Shown: one piece after another, positions 9,108 through 18,621 of the stretch | Numbering within the stretch: the stretch's first letter is position 1 | Layout: each line of letters starts with the position of its first letter | From: an uncultured Acetobacteraceae bacterium | Lineage (GTDB): Bacteria > Pseudomonadota > Alphaproteobacteria > Acetobacterales > Acetobacteraceae | Length of the DNA stretch: 40,168 bases | NCBI GenBank assembly: GCA_937873205.1 | Contig: CALMVO010000141.1 | Span: 1-40,168 of the forward strand | Direction: 5' to 3' | The notes under the pieces: generated by a model | What the model saw: the letters and a program-made list of their open reading frames with translations, nothing else | Database searches by the model: none | Told to the model about the DNA's origin: nothing | Translations under genes and position numbers: made by a program

Positions 9108-9635
9108 TCAGCCGGTGATGGCCTGGGTCCGGCGGGCCGGGTCGGCCAACAGGTCTGGCACCACAAGTTCGGGCACCACAAGTTCGGATGCCGGCAGCCT
9201 GACCGACATCGACTGGCAGCAGGCTGCGCCGCCCAGGCAGGCCTGCGGCAGATGAGAGGCGGCAGCGATGTACTTGCGGCCGGCCTGCTCGGCGACCTCG
9301 ACGCATTCGGCCAGGGTCCGGTTCGAGCGGACATGCCCGAGCTTGACCAGCATCGGCAGGTTGACGCCGGCGATCACCTCGATGTCCGGGCGCCCCATCA
9401 TCGAAACCGCCAGGTTGGAAGGCGTGCTGCCGAACATGTCGGTCAGCAGGATGACGCCGTCGCCGCGGTCGACCGCATCGATGGCGCCGACCAGATCACG
9501 GCGCCGTGCCTGGATGTCGTCGTCGGCGCCCACTGAAAGCGCCGCCATCTGCTGCTGCGGCCCGACGACGTGCTCCATTGCCGCCCGCAGCGAAGTACCG
9601 ATGTCGCAGTGGGTGATGAGGACGAGCCCGATCAC
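9108..9635 (-). CDS. PTS EIIA component, mannose-family (EIIA-Man-like)
   Basis: A 175-residue EIIA of the mannose/fructose family. The start is a GTG giving MIGLVLITHCDIGTSL, which contains the phosphorylated His (H9) in the THxxxG context. The sections GDGVILLTDMFGSTPSN and VIAGVNLPMLVKL are family signatures. With HprK, HPr and enzyme I it forms the regulatory phosphorelay typical of alphaproteobacteria, in which EIIA has no permease partner. The C-terminus is about 40 residues longer than usual and includes an exact tandem duplication of 15 bp (9157-9171 and 9172-9186) that encodes ELVVP twice. The start overlaps the stop of a small upstream frame (GTGA). Confidence 0.92.
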   Translation of the reverse strand: MIGLVLITHCDIGTSLRAAMEHVVGPQQQMAALSVGADDDIQARRRDLVGAIDAVDRGDGVILLTDMFGSTPSNLAVSMMGRPDIEVIAGVNLPMLVKLGHVRSNRTLAECVEVAEQAGRKYIAAASHLPQACLGGAACCQSMSVRLPASELVVPELVVPDLLADPARRTQAITG

Positions 9636-9874
9636 GCCGGGGTTCCGCAGGCTGGTGCTCTCACGGTCGTTGGCCAGTCGCCAAGGCGACGCTCCAGGCT
9701 GTTGACCAGGTTCGCCGCGGCGGCGTCCCCGCAGGCGGGGTTACTCGGGCTTAACAATCGGCAGCACATCGTGAGGTCACCCATCGCAGATCCTTCCGGG
9801 ATCCGTCCAGGAACAGTTAGGCGGACGGAACGTCCCTGATGCCCGCGGCACTGGCGCGGCACGTCTGCGCCCAC
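9632..9874 (-). other. Uncharacterised small frame in the hprK-EIIA gap; possible remnant of rapZ
   Basis: The gap between hprK and EIIA (9636-9959) holds no recognisable intact gene. An 80-residue frame ends in a TGA that overlaps the EIIA GTG by 4 bp, the spacing expected of a true upstream operon gene. Its last residues (NLVNSLERRLGDWPTTVR, then GTPA) loosely resemble the C-terminal end of RapZ/YvcJ P-loop proteins, which normally occupy this slot between hprK and EIIA in alphaproteobacteria. The rest shows no P-loop and no family I know. It could be a decayed 3' end of rapZ or chance coding. The similarity is by eye only. Confidence 0.25.
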
Positions 9875-9959
9875 CGCGAATATGGTGTTCCTGAAGGCGT
9901 TGGGCGGAATCCCTCAGGGTCGTCTCATGTTTTGGACGCTGGTCAGCCATGCGCCTCGT

Positions 9960-10424
9960 CTATGGGTCAGGATGTAACCGCTCGTCGCCGAAGGCACCCG
10001 CCACCAGGGACCGCGACCCGGCAAGGCAGTCCAGGGCGATCTCGATCCGGCAGGGCGCGGAGGCCGCGAACGGCGCCATCCGCAGCAGCGGCACGCCGAG
10101 CGCGTGCCGCTCCGGGCACGGCAGCCGCGTCGCCGGCTCGTCGAGCAGGACCGCCAGCCCGAGCCGGACCGGGGCCACGTGGGCCATGCGCAGCAGCCCC
10201 AGCCCCCGGATCTCGATCAGGCCGGCCAGAGCCGGCGGCGGCATGGCCCGGCCAGCCTCCACCAGCACGCGGTCGTCGGCGACCAGGTCGAAGCCGCGAT
10301 CGATCAGCCGCAGCAACAGGTCGGACTTGCCGATCCCAGGCCTTCCGAGCAGCAATATGCCGACACCGCGCCGCGCCGCGCAGGCGGCATGCAGCGACAG
10401 AACGCCGCGTGGCTGCGCCGTCAC
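9960..10424 (-). CDS. hprK: HPr kinase/phosphorylase, short alphaproteobacterial form
   Basis: HprK phosphorylates or dephosphorylates the regulatory Ser of HPr. Only the catalytic C-terminal domain is present (about 154 residues), the normal situation in alphaproteobacteria. The Walker A is GRPGIGKSDLLLRLIDRG (27-44), followed at once by FDLVADDRV, and then by LAGLIEIRGLGLLRM, the HprK signature. The chosen GTG at 10424 has AGGGAT 8 bases upstream. A GTG at 10472 would add 16 residues (RECAVTGWRR) with no family match. HprK diverges from the RidA gene across an AT-rich stretch (10495-10530) likely to hold promoters. Unusually, about 325 bp separate it from EIIA. Confidence 0.85.
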   Translation of the reverse strand: MTAQPRGVLSLHAACAARRGVGILLLGRPGIGKSDLLLRLIDRGFDLVADDRVLVEAGRAMPPPALAGLIEIRGLGLLRMAHVAPVRLGLAVLLDEPATRLPCPERHALGVPLLRMAPFAASAPCRIEIALDCLAGSRSLVAGAFGDERLHPDP

Positions 10425-10553
10425 GGCGCGGATCCCTGATCGACGCCAGCCGGTGACTGCACACTCACGCACATGTTAAAGGCACCGCAGGAACCTTGTA
10501 GCTTTGTCGATAATAACATAAATGTGAGGGCCTGGTGAGACGGAGGTCCGATC

Positions 10554-10958
10554 GTGCTGATGCTGGCGAGACCGCCATTGCCGGATATCGAGACCGCCAT
10601 GGGTGCCACGACTCACCGGAACCCGCGCGACGGGCGCCGCGAGGTCAGCGTGCGCCACGTCACCGGCTTCGATCGCTGCCAGGGCGGCTTCCCGCAACGC
10701 CTGTCCGAGCAGTGCCGGCACGCCCTGATGAACGGCGCGCACTCGCTGCAGGCGGTCGGGCTGTCGATGAGCGATGTGGTCAGGGTAATCTATCTGCTGA
10801 CGGACGGCGACACGTTCCAGCCCTGCCTGCCACTGCTGCGCGATGTCTTCGGCGAGGCCCGACCGGCGGCGACGCTGCGCCTGGTCGGCGGTTTCGACAT
10901 CCCGCAGGTGAAGATCGAGATCGAGCTGGTCGCGCGCGAACGCCGCCACACCGCCTGA
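10554..10958 (+). CDS. RidA/YjgF family protein
   Basis: A 134-residue protein with the YjgF/YER057c/UK114 fold signature: a Leu/Ala helix with VGLSMSDVVRVIYLLTD, then FGEARPAATLRLVGGF and VKIEIELVA at the C-terminus. RidA proteins hydrolyse reactive enamine/imine intermediates made by PLP enzymes; some paralogues do not have that activity. The N-terminal 30 residues lack the usual AP-x-AxGPYSQ motif, so this is a divergent Rid paralogue rather than canonical RidA. The GTG start at 10554 has GGAGG 7 bases upstream. It precedes the glycosyltransferase by 55 bp on the same strand; a functional link is not evident. Confidence 0.75.
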   Translation: MLMLARPPLPDIETAMGATTHRNPRDGRREVSVRHVTGFDRCQGGFPQRLSEQCRHALMNGAHSLQAVGLSMSDVVRVIYLLTDGDTFQPCLPLLRDVFGEARPAATLRLVGGFDIPQVKIEIELVARERRHTA

Positions 10959-11013
10959 CCGGCCTCGGCGCGGCCGCGCCCCGCCCCGAATTGGCCCAGA
11001 CCCGAACCCGGCG

Positions 11014-13464
11014 ATGAGCGTCGCTGCCGGAGACGACGATGCCGCCGAGATCGCGGCGCTGCGGCTCTCCCTCCTGCGTACCGAAGCCCTGTTGGGCGCG
11101 ATGCGCGAGGCGCTGCGGAGCCGTCCAGCGCCGCCGCCGCCAGCGTCGCCGATCGAGGTCGTGCCCGCGGAACCGGTCCCCGCCCCGATCGACGAGGCGG
11201 CCCTGCACGGGCGCATCCAGCAGCAGCAGGCCGAGATCGAGCAGCTCAGGCTGCACGTCGCCTCCTACCAGGCGAGTGCGGTCTGGCGCGCGACCTGGCC
11301 GCTGCGCCGGCTGCTCGAACGCTTCCCCGGCCCCGCACGGGCCGGCCGGCGCGCGCTGCGGATCTGCTGGTGGGGGCTGACGCTGCAGGGACCGGCGCGG
11401 CTGCGCGCCCACGCGGCGCATCGCCGGATGGTGGCGGTCGTACCCGCATCGGGTGGGACGGTCGTGGCCGAGCCGGTGGCGACGCCAGGCCCCCGCGACG
11501 CGCCGGACGAGCCCGTCACCGCGCCGCCCGCTGCGGATGACGTCGTCGTGCTGCCGACATCAGAGGCGCCGGTGGTCTCGATCATCGTGCCGGCCTTCGG
11601 GCAGGTACCGGCGACGCTGCGCTGCCTGCAGGCGATCGCCGCCTCCGCGACGACGACCCCGTACGAGGTCATCGTCGCCGACGACGCTTCCGACGACCCG
11701 GAGCTGCGGCTCCTGGCCGCCGTCCGTGGCCTGCGGCTGGTCCGCAATCCGCGCAACCTGGGGTACCTGCTCAACTGCAATGCGGCCGCGCGGCTGGCCC
11801 GCGGCAGCTACCTGCTGTTCCTGAACAACGATACCGAGCCGCTGCCGGGGTATCTCGACGCGCTGGTGCGGCTGGCGCAGGCGCGGCCCGATGCCGGGCT
11901 GGTCGGCTCCCGGCTGCTGTTTCCGGACGGACGGCTGCAGGAGGCGGGCGGCATCGTCTGGCAGGACGGCACCGGCTGGAACTACGGCCGCGGCGACGAT
12001 CCGAAATTGCCGCAATACAACACGGTGCGCGACACCGACTACGTGTCCGGCGCCTCGATCCTGCTGCGGCGCGACCTGTTCGAGGCGCTGCAGGGCTTCG
12101 ACCCGGCGTTCGCGCCGGCCTACTACGAGGATACCGACCTCGCCTTCCGCATCCGCGCCCGGGGCCTGCGCGTGCTGCTGCAGCCGGCCAGCACGGTGAT
12201 CCACCATGAGGGGCTGTCGCACGGCACCGACATCGGCAGCGGCATCAAGGCGCGGCAGGAGGCGAACCGGCACGTGATGCTGGCGCGCTGGCCGAAGCTG
12301 CTGGCGGCCGAGCACCTTCCCGTCGGCGTGCAGCCGATGCGGGCGCGCGAGCATGCGCGGGGCCGGCCGACGATCCTGGTGATCGACCACTACGTGCCCG
12401 AGCCGGACCGCGACGCCGGCTCGCGCTGCACGCTGGGGTTGCTCGCGGCGTTGCGCGATGCCGGCTGGGTGGTCAGCTTCTGGCCGCAGAACCGCGCCCA
12501 CAACGACTACACCCACCTGCTGGAGACCATCGGCGTCACCGTGCTGGACAACAGGCTGCCGCTGGGGTTCCCGGACTGGATCGCCGGCCACGGCGCCGAG
12601 CTCGACCACGTGCTGGTGATGCGGCCGACGGTGGCGGTCGAGTTCGTTTCCGACCTGCTGCGCCACACCGGCGCCCGGCTCAGCTTCTTCGGCCACGACG
12701 TGCATCACCTGCGGATGCGGCGGCAGGCCGAGCTCACCGGCGACGGCGCCGGCCTCGCCGAGGCGGCGACGATGGAGCGGCTCGAACGGCGGCTCTGGGG
12801 GCTGTTCGACGTCAGCCTCTATCTGTCGGAGGAGGAGGCGGCGCTGGTGCGCAGGCTGGTGCCCGCCGCCCAGACACGGGTGGTGGTGCCGTATGGCTAC
12901 GACCGGTTCCAGGCGCGGACGGCGCCGCCGGCTGGCCAGACGATCCTGTTCGTGGCCGGCTTCGCGCATCCGCCGAACGTCGATGCGGCCGCCTGGCTGG
13001 TGAGCGAGATCCTGCCGCTGGTGCGGCGGGCGCTGCCGGACGTGCGGCTGGTGCTGGCGGGATCGCATCCGACCGAGGCGGTGCGGGCGCTGGCCGGGAC
13101 CGAGGTTGGGAACGGGGTCGAGGTCACCGGCAGCCTCGGCAGCGAGGCGCTGCTGGCGCGCTATGCGGGCGCGCGGGCGGCGATCGTGCCGCTGCGGGCC
13201 GGCGCTGGCGTGAAGGGCAAGGTGGTCGAGGCGCTGCAGCAGGGGCTGCCGCTGGTGACGACGCGGATCGGCGCCGAAGGCCTGCCCGGGCTGGAGGCGC
13301 TGGTGCCGGTGGCGGACGACCCTGGCGCGCTCGCGGACGCGCTGGCGGCGCTGCTGCAGGACGACCGGCTCTGGATGCGGCAGGCCGCCGCCCAGCTCGC
13401 CTACGCCGAGCGACACTTCTCCCGCGCGGCACTGGCCAGCAGCGTGCTGGCGGCGCTGGCCTAG
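11014..13464 (+). CDS. Two-domain glycosyltransferase (GT2 then GT4-like)
   Basis: An 816-residue protein predicted to add two sugars, or to polymerise, at the inner membrane face during surface polysaccharide synthesis. Residues about 60-100 form a Gln/Glu-rich coiled-coil leading to SAVWRATWPLRRLLERF, a common N-terminal segment of such enzymes. The GT2 domain begins at VVSIIVPAFGQ (about 187) and has VIVADDASDD, the DxD-like LNNDTEPLPGYLDAL (about 270) and YYEDTDLAFRIRARGL. The second half resembles GT-B family 4: ILVIDHYVPEPDRDAGSR, then FVAGFAHPPNVDAAAWL and LRAGAGVKGKVVEALQQGLP with IGAEGL. No flippase, polymerase or sugar-nucleotide gene is nearby, so the acceptor cannot be told. Confidence 0.87.
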   Translation: MSVAAGDDDAAEIAALRLSLLRTEALLGAMREALRSRPAPPPPASPIEVVPAEPVPAPIDEAALHGRIQQQQAEIEQLRLHVASYQASAVWRATWPLRRLLERFPGPARAGRRALRICWWGLTLQGPARLRAHAAHRRMVAVVPASGGTVVAEPVATPGPRDAPDEPVTAPPAADDVVVLPTSEAPVVSIIVPAFGQVPATLRCLQAIAASATTTPYEVIVADDASDDPELRLLAAVRGLRLVRNPRNLGYLLNCNAAARLARGSYLLFLNNDTEPLPGYLDALVRLAQARPDAGLVGSRLLFPDGRLQEAGGIVWQDGTGWNYGRGDDPKLPQYNTVRDTDYVSGASILLRRDLFEALQGFDPAFAPAYYEDTDLAFRIRARGLRVLLQPASTVIHHEGLSHGTDIGSGIKARQEANRHVMLARWPKLLAAEHLPVGVQPMRAREHARGRPTILVIDHYVPEPDRDAGSRCTLGLLAALRDAGWVVSFWPQNRAHNDYTHLLETIGVTVLDNRLPLGFPDWIAGHGAELDHVLVMRPTVAVEFVSDLLRHTGARLSFFGHDVHHLRMRRQAELTGDGAGLAEAATMERLERRLWGLFDVSLYLSEEEAALVRRLVPAAQTRVVVPYGYDRFQARTAPPAGQTILFVAGFAHPPNVDAAAWLVSEILPLVRRALPDVRLVLAGSHPTEAVRALAGTEVGNGVEVTGSLGSEALLARYAGARAAIVPLRAGAGVKGKVVEALQQGLPLVTTRIGAEGLPGLEALVPVADDPGALADALAALLQDDRLWMRQAAAQLAYAERHFSRAALASSVLAALA

Positions 13465-13550
13465 ATGCCAGGGGCGGAACCATCGATCGGGGGTGTTTTA
13501 TCCCGGGATGTTTTGGCCTATCCCGACGGCGCCCATAGAAAGGTCGCCTC

Positions 13551-13808
13551 ATGAACGCCTCGGACATCACCCGCGTCCAAGCCTACCTGCGCACGCTGCT
13601 GGGCAACGACCAGGTCAACGTGGTGGCGCCGCCGCGCAAGGGGGCCACCACCGAGCTCGCGGTCGGCCGGGAGGTGATCGGCACCGTGCACCGCGACGAG
13701 GACGAGGGCGAGGTGTCGTTCTCGATCAACATCATCGTGCTGGAAGAGGACCTGGCCCCGGCGGCGGCTTCCGCGCCGGCGAAGGCGACGGGCGGCCCGC
13801 GCCGCTGA
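13551..13808 (+). CDS. DUF3126 family protein
   Basis: An 85-residue acidic protein. ITRVQAYLRTLLGN followed by a short basic strand, ELAVGREVIGTVHRDEDEGE and SFSINIIVLEEDL match DUF3126, a small domain found almost only in alphaproteobacteria and of unknown function. The C-terminal Ala/Pro tail is extra. It ends 2 bases before the ATG of the next gene, so the two are probably co-transcribed and perhaps coupled. The start ATG at 13551 has a purine-rich AGAAAGG about 7 bases upstream. Confidence 0.85.
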   Translation: MNASDITRVQAYLRTLLGNDQVNVVAPPRKGATTELAVGREVIGTVHRDEDEGEVSFSINIIVLEEDLAPAAASAPAKATGGPRR

Positions 13809-13810
13809 CG

Positions 13811-14725
<915 letters not shown>

Positions 14726-15742
14726 CCGCCGATGAAGGTGCCGGCGAACAGGGCCAGGACGCCCTCGACATCGACATCGACCGCCACCGACTGCGCCGGG
14801 TGCGCGTCCCAGGCGCCGGGCGGGAAGGCGGCACCGTCCGGCCGTTGGATCGTCTGGCCGGCGGCGAGGCCGCCGCACACGACCCGGATCGGGCCGCGGC
14901 GCAGGGTGAACAGCTCCGGCCGCATCGCATAGGCGACCGCCAGGATGTCATGCGCGAAGATGCCGTCCAGCCGCCGGCTGCGCTGGTGGAAGCCGCGATA
15001 GGCGTATGACACCGCATGCAGGAACCGGCCGTCGGTGCCGCCCTCGTCGCGCAACCGGTCGAGATAGGCGCCGTCCATCACCGCCTGCTGGGTGACGTCG
15101 AGGCCGATCACGGTGACCGGCCAGGGGCCGGTGAGCACCGCGTCGGCCGCCTCGGGGTCGTTGGCGACGTTGGCCTCGGCCACCGGGGTCACGTTGCCGG
15201 TATGGCCGTGCGTGCCGAACGCGCCGCCCATCACCACCACGCCGGCAACCAGGCGCGCCGCCTCCGGGTCCTTGTCGAGCAGCCGGGCGAGATTGGTGAG
15301 CGGCCCCACCGCGATCAGCGTGATCTCGTGCGGGTGGTCGCGGATCAGGTCGATCATCATGCGGTGGGCACGGCGGCCGTCGGGCACCGCCTGGCAGCGC
15401 TCCGGCAGCACGAGGCCGCCGAGGCCGCCTTCGCCGTGCACCTGCGGCGCCGGCTGGCCCAAGCGGTTCAGGAGCGTGACGCCGGATCCCTGCGCCACGG
15501 GTGCCGCGAAGCCGAAGCGGTCCTTCAGGTGGAGCGCGTTACGGGTGACGGTGTCGATGTCGGCGTTGCCGTGCACCGTGGTGAGACCGACCAGCTCGAG
15601 CTCCGGCCGGCGGGTGAGGAAGCGCAGCGCCATGGCGTCGTCCACGCCCGGATCTGTGTCGAGGATCACCTTGCGCATCGCTCTGGTCCCTGCCTGCGGC
15701 GTCGAGCGAGCAAAAACCCCGTCTTGCGCAAACGCAAGCGGA

Positions 15743-16250
15743 TCAAGGCGACGTCTGCCCCGCGATGTCGCGGATCGCGGCCGCGAAAGCATCAGGTCGC
15801 TCGCGCGGCAAAAATGGCCGGCGCGATCGATGCAACGGCGCTCGTAGACCTTGCCGAAACGCGTCGACCAGGGATCGACCTCAGGCATCGGATGCACGCC
15901 GTCTTCGACCGGATCGAGCACGATGGTCGGCACCGTGATCCGCGGCTGCGCCAGGAGGGCGCGCTCAATATCCTCCAGGGCGGGACCGCCGGCGGCCTCG
16001 CCATGGCGGTGGCGGTAGGAGTGCGCCACGACGTCGGCATGGTCCGGGTTGCGCCAGGAAACAGCGGTGGCGGCGAACTCGGCCTCCTCGACCGCCATCG
16101 ACGGCGACCACAGCCGCCAGCACTGGCGCGCGATACCCGCCGGATCCTCAGCCAGGGCGCGGTGCGGACCATCCTGACCTCGTCCATGAGCGGCTCCCTG
16201 TCGCCGCCACGGGAACGCGATACGCCGGCCTCCGGTTGAGCTGGAACCAC
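15743..16250 (-). pseudogene. Alpha/beta hydrolase, N-terminally truncated and frameshifted
   Basis: On the minus strand a C-terminal alpha/beta-hydrolase half can be read: ARQCWRLWSPSM, FAATAVSWRNPDHADVV, HSYRHRHGE, then PRITVPTIVLDPVEDGVHP (the strand carrying the acid residue) and RAGHF (the catalytic His). Right after the His the frame is broken at a run of five A/T at 15810-15814. Adding one base restores LPRERPDAFAAAIRDIAGQ up to a TGA at 15743. The N-terminal half with the nucleophile elbow is absent; the divergent MFS gene starts at 16280. It is therefore a dead remnant. The left boundary of similarity near 16170-16250 is uncertain. Confidence 0.72.
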
Positions 16251-16279
16251 ACCCCGACCACGAGGACCTTGCGCGACCG

Positions 16280-17347
16280 ATGAGCAGCACCTTCCGGTCG
16301 TTGGCCGGCTACAACTACCGCGTCTGGACGGCCGGCGCGATCGTGTCGAACACCGGGACCTGGATGCAGCGCACCGGGCAGGACTGGTTTGTGCTGACCG
16401 GGCTCACCCCTCACAGCGGCGCCGCCGTGGGCGTGGTCATGGCCTGCCAGTTCGGGCCGCAGCTGCTGCTGCTGCCGATCACCGGCTTCGCCGCCGACCA
16501 TCTCGATCGCAGGCGACTGTTGCTGGCGACGCAGGCCGCGATGGGCCTGCTCGCCTTGGTGCTGGGGCTGCTGACGGTGGCCGGGCTGGTGCGGCTCTGG
16601 GAGGTTTACGGGTTCGCCTTCCTGTTCGGCTGCGCCGCCGCCTTCGACGCGCCGGCACGACAGAGCTTCGTGTCGGAGCTGGTCGGAGAGGCGCACCTGT
16701 CGAACGCGGTGGCGCTGAACTCCACCTCATTCAATGCCGCGCGCATGATCGGGCCGGCGCTGGCCGGGCTGCTGATCGCCGCGATCGGAACCGGCTGGGT
16801 GTTCCTGCTCAACGCCGCCTCGTATCTCGCGGTCATTGCGTCGCTGTGCCTGCTCCGCGTGCGATCGCTGCACCGGCCGGAGCGGGGCGTGCCGACACGC
16901 GGCGGCCTCGCTGAAGGCTTCCGTACCGTGCGGTCGCGGACCGACCTGCGGACGGTGCTGCTCATGCTGTTCCTGATCGGGACGTTCGGGTTCGGTCTCT
17001 GGCTGGCGGCCTCCATGCCCGGCCCGTGGTCGTTCGGCCTTGCCCTGATCCTGGTCGGCGCGTGCGCGCAGACCTTCACCCCATCGTCGTTCAGCCTGGT
17101 GCCGCTCTCGGTGGCGCCGGCGATGCGCGGACGGGTCATCGCCATCATGTTCGCCGTGGCGCTCGGCAGCACCCCGCTCGGCGCGCCGCTGGTGGGCTGG
17201 GTCGCGGATCGGTTCGGTCCACGCTGGGCGCTCGGCGTCGGCGCCGCATCCGGGATCGCCGCCGCGGTCGTCGGCCTGCGCTACCTTCGGACCGATCCTA
17301 TTGGGGTGGGGTCCCTGCCTACTCCGGAGTCCAGCCGTCGGCCTTGA
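16280..17347 (+). CDS. MFS transporter (EntS/MFS_3-like), apparently shortened in the middle
   Basis: A 355-residue major facilitator of the EntS-like drug or siderophore exporter type. The N-terminal half has YNYRVWTAGAIVSNTGTWMQ, TGFAADHLDRRRLLLATQ (the loop 2-3 basic motif), RQSFVSELVGEAHLSNAVAL and NAARMIGPALAGLLI. The C-terminal half has LVPLSVAPAMRGRVIAIM and PLGAPLVGWVADRFGPRWAL. Family members are usually about 410-420 residues. Here LIGTFGFG (about residue 238) is joined directly to LWLAASMPGPW, so about 55-60 residues covering roughly TM7-TM8 seem to be missing in frame. It may be non-functional although the frame is open. The 3' end overlaps folC by 29 bp (convergent). Confidence 0.82.
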   Translation: MSSTFRSLAGYNYRVWTAGAIVSNTGTWMQRTGQDWFVLTGLTPHSGAAVGVVMACQFGPQLLLLPITGFAADHLDRRRLLLATQAAMGLLALVLGLLTVAGLVRLWEVYGFAFLFGCAAAFDAPARQSFVSELVGEAHLSNAVALNSTSFNAARMIGPALAGLLIAAIGTGWVFLLNAASYLAVIASLCLLRVRSLHRPERGVPTRGGLAEGFRTVRSRTDLRTVLLMLFLIGTFGFGLWLAASMPGPWSFGLALILVGACAQTFTPSSFSLVPLSVAPAMRGRVIAIMFAVALGSTPLGAPLVGWVADRFGPRWALGVGAASGIAAAVVGLRYLRTDPIGVGSLPTPESSRRP

Positions 17348-18620
17348 GCACCTCGCCGGCGAGGTAGAGGCTGCCGCAGATCAGCACCCGCCCGGGCGGG
17401 GTCGAGGCCAGCGCCGCCAGCGCATCCGCCACGAGCGGCCCCGGCCGCGCGCGTCCGCCGGAGGCCGCGACGATCGCCTCCACCGGCAGGGCCAGGTGCT
17501 GTCCGGGCTCCGCGACCGCCCAGACCGACTCGGCCAGCGGCAGCAGCGGCGCCAGGAAACCGGCTGGGTCCTTGCTTTGCTTCATGCCGACCAGCAGGTG
17601 CAGCGGGCGGTCGGCCCAGCCTTCCACGGTCCGGGCCAGGGCCTCGCCGGCGCCCGGGTTGTGGCCGCCATCGAGCCAGAGCTCCCAGCCTGCCGGCATC
17701 GACCGGGCCAGCCGGCCGTCCAGGCGCTGCAGGCGAGCCGGCCAGCGGGTGCGCGCGATGGCGGCGAAGGCGGCGTCGGGCAGAGCGAGGCCGCCGGCGC
17801 GGAGCGCTGCCACGGCCAGGCCGGCGTTATCGATCTGGTGCGGGCCGGGCAAGCCCGGCAGCGGCAGCGCCAGGCTGCCGTGCCCGTCGTCGTAGCGCAG
17901 GCCTTCGCCGGCCGGCTCGACATGCCAGTCGCGGTCGCGCAGCAGCAGCGCCGCCGAGCAACGCGCGGCCTCCTCCGCGATGACCGCCAGGGCCGCCTCG
18001 GGTTGGCGCCCGGTAACCAGCGGCCGGCCAGGCTTGGCGATTCCCGCCTTCTCGGCGGCGATCGCATCCAGCGTGTGGCCCAGGAACGCCTCGTGATCCA
18101 TCGACAGCGAGGCGATGGCGCAGGCGGCCGGCGACGGCAGCACGTTGGTGGCGTCGTGGCGGCCGCCGAGACCCACCTCGATGATGGCGAGATCGGCCGG
18201 ATGCTCGGCGAAGAGCAGGAAGGCGCAAGCCGTCAGCACCTCGAACACGGTGATCGGGGCGCCATCGTTGACGCGCTCGATGCGCTCCAGCGTGTCGATC
18301 AGCAGGTCCTCGGCCACCAGCCGGCCAGAGACGCGGTACCGCTCCCGGACGTCGACCAGATGCGGGCTGGTGGTGGCGTGGACGACGAGCCCGGCGGCCT
18401 CGGCGATCGCGCGCGCATGGGCGCAGGTGCTGCCCTTGCCGTTGGTGCCGGCGACATGGATCACCGGTGGCAGGCGCCGCTCGGGATGCCCGAGGCAAGC
18501 CAGTAGCGCCTCGAGGCGGCCGAGGCTGAGGTCGATCAGGACCGGGTAGAGGCGCTGCAGGCGCTCCAGCACGATGCCCGGACGGCCGGTGAACTCCGGA
18601 AGCGGGCCGGTGGCGCCCAT
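17319..18620 (-). CDS. folC: Bifunctional dihydrofolate synthase / folylpolyglutamate synthase
   Basis: FolC adds glutamate to dihydropteroate and then to tetrahydrofolate, using ATP. The 433-residue product has the Mur-ligase-like P-loop HVAGTNGKGST (55-65), TTSPHLVDVRERYRV, FEVLTACAFLLFAE, IIEVGLGGRHDATNV, MDHEAFLGHTLDAIAAEKAGI and the C-terminal LDGGHNPGA and VGMKQSKD motifs. It starts 1 bp after the accD stop and closes the trpB-trpA-accD-folC run, an arrangement seen in many proteobacteria. The final residues overlap the end of the convergent MFS gene. Confidence 0.95.
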   Translation of the reverse strand: MGATGPLPEFTGRPGIVLERLQRLYPVLIDLSLGRLEALLACLGHPERRLPPVIHVAGTNGKGSTCAHARAIAEAAGLVVHATTSPHLVDVRERYRVSGRLVAEDLLIDTLERIERVNDGAPITVFEVLTACAFLLFAEHPADLAIIEVGLGGRHDATNVLPSPAACAIASLSMDHEAFLGHTLDAIAAEKAGIAKPGRPLVTGRQPEAALAVIAEEAARCSAALLLRDRDWHVEPAGEGLRYDDGHGSLALPLPGLPGPHQIDNAGLAVAALRAGGLALPDAAFAAIARTRWPARLQRLDGRLARSMPAGWELWLDGGHNPGAGEALARTVEGWADRPLHLLVGMKQSKDPAGFLAPLLPLAESVWAVAEPGQHLALPVEAIVAASGGRARPGPLVADALAALASTPPGRVLICGSLYLAGEVLKADGWTPE

Positions 18621-18621
18621 G

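Noticed and set aside
11560-13416. 618-codon minus-strand open frame
   Set aside because: Antisense shadow of the glycosyltransferase with no recognisable motif.
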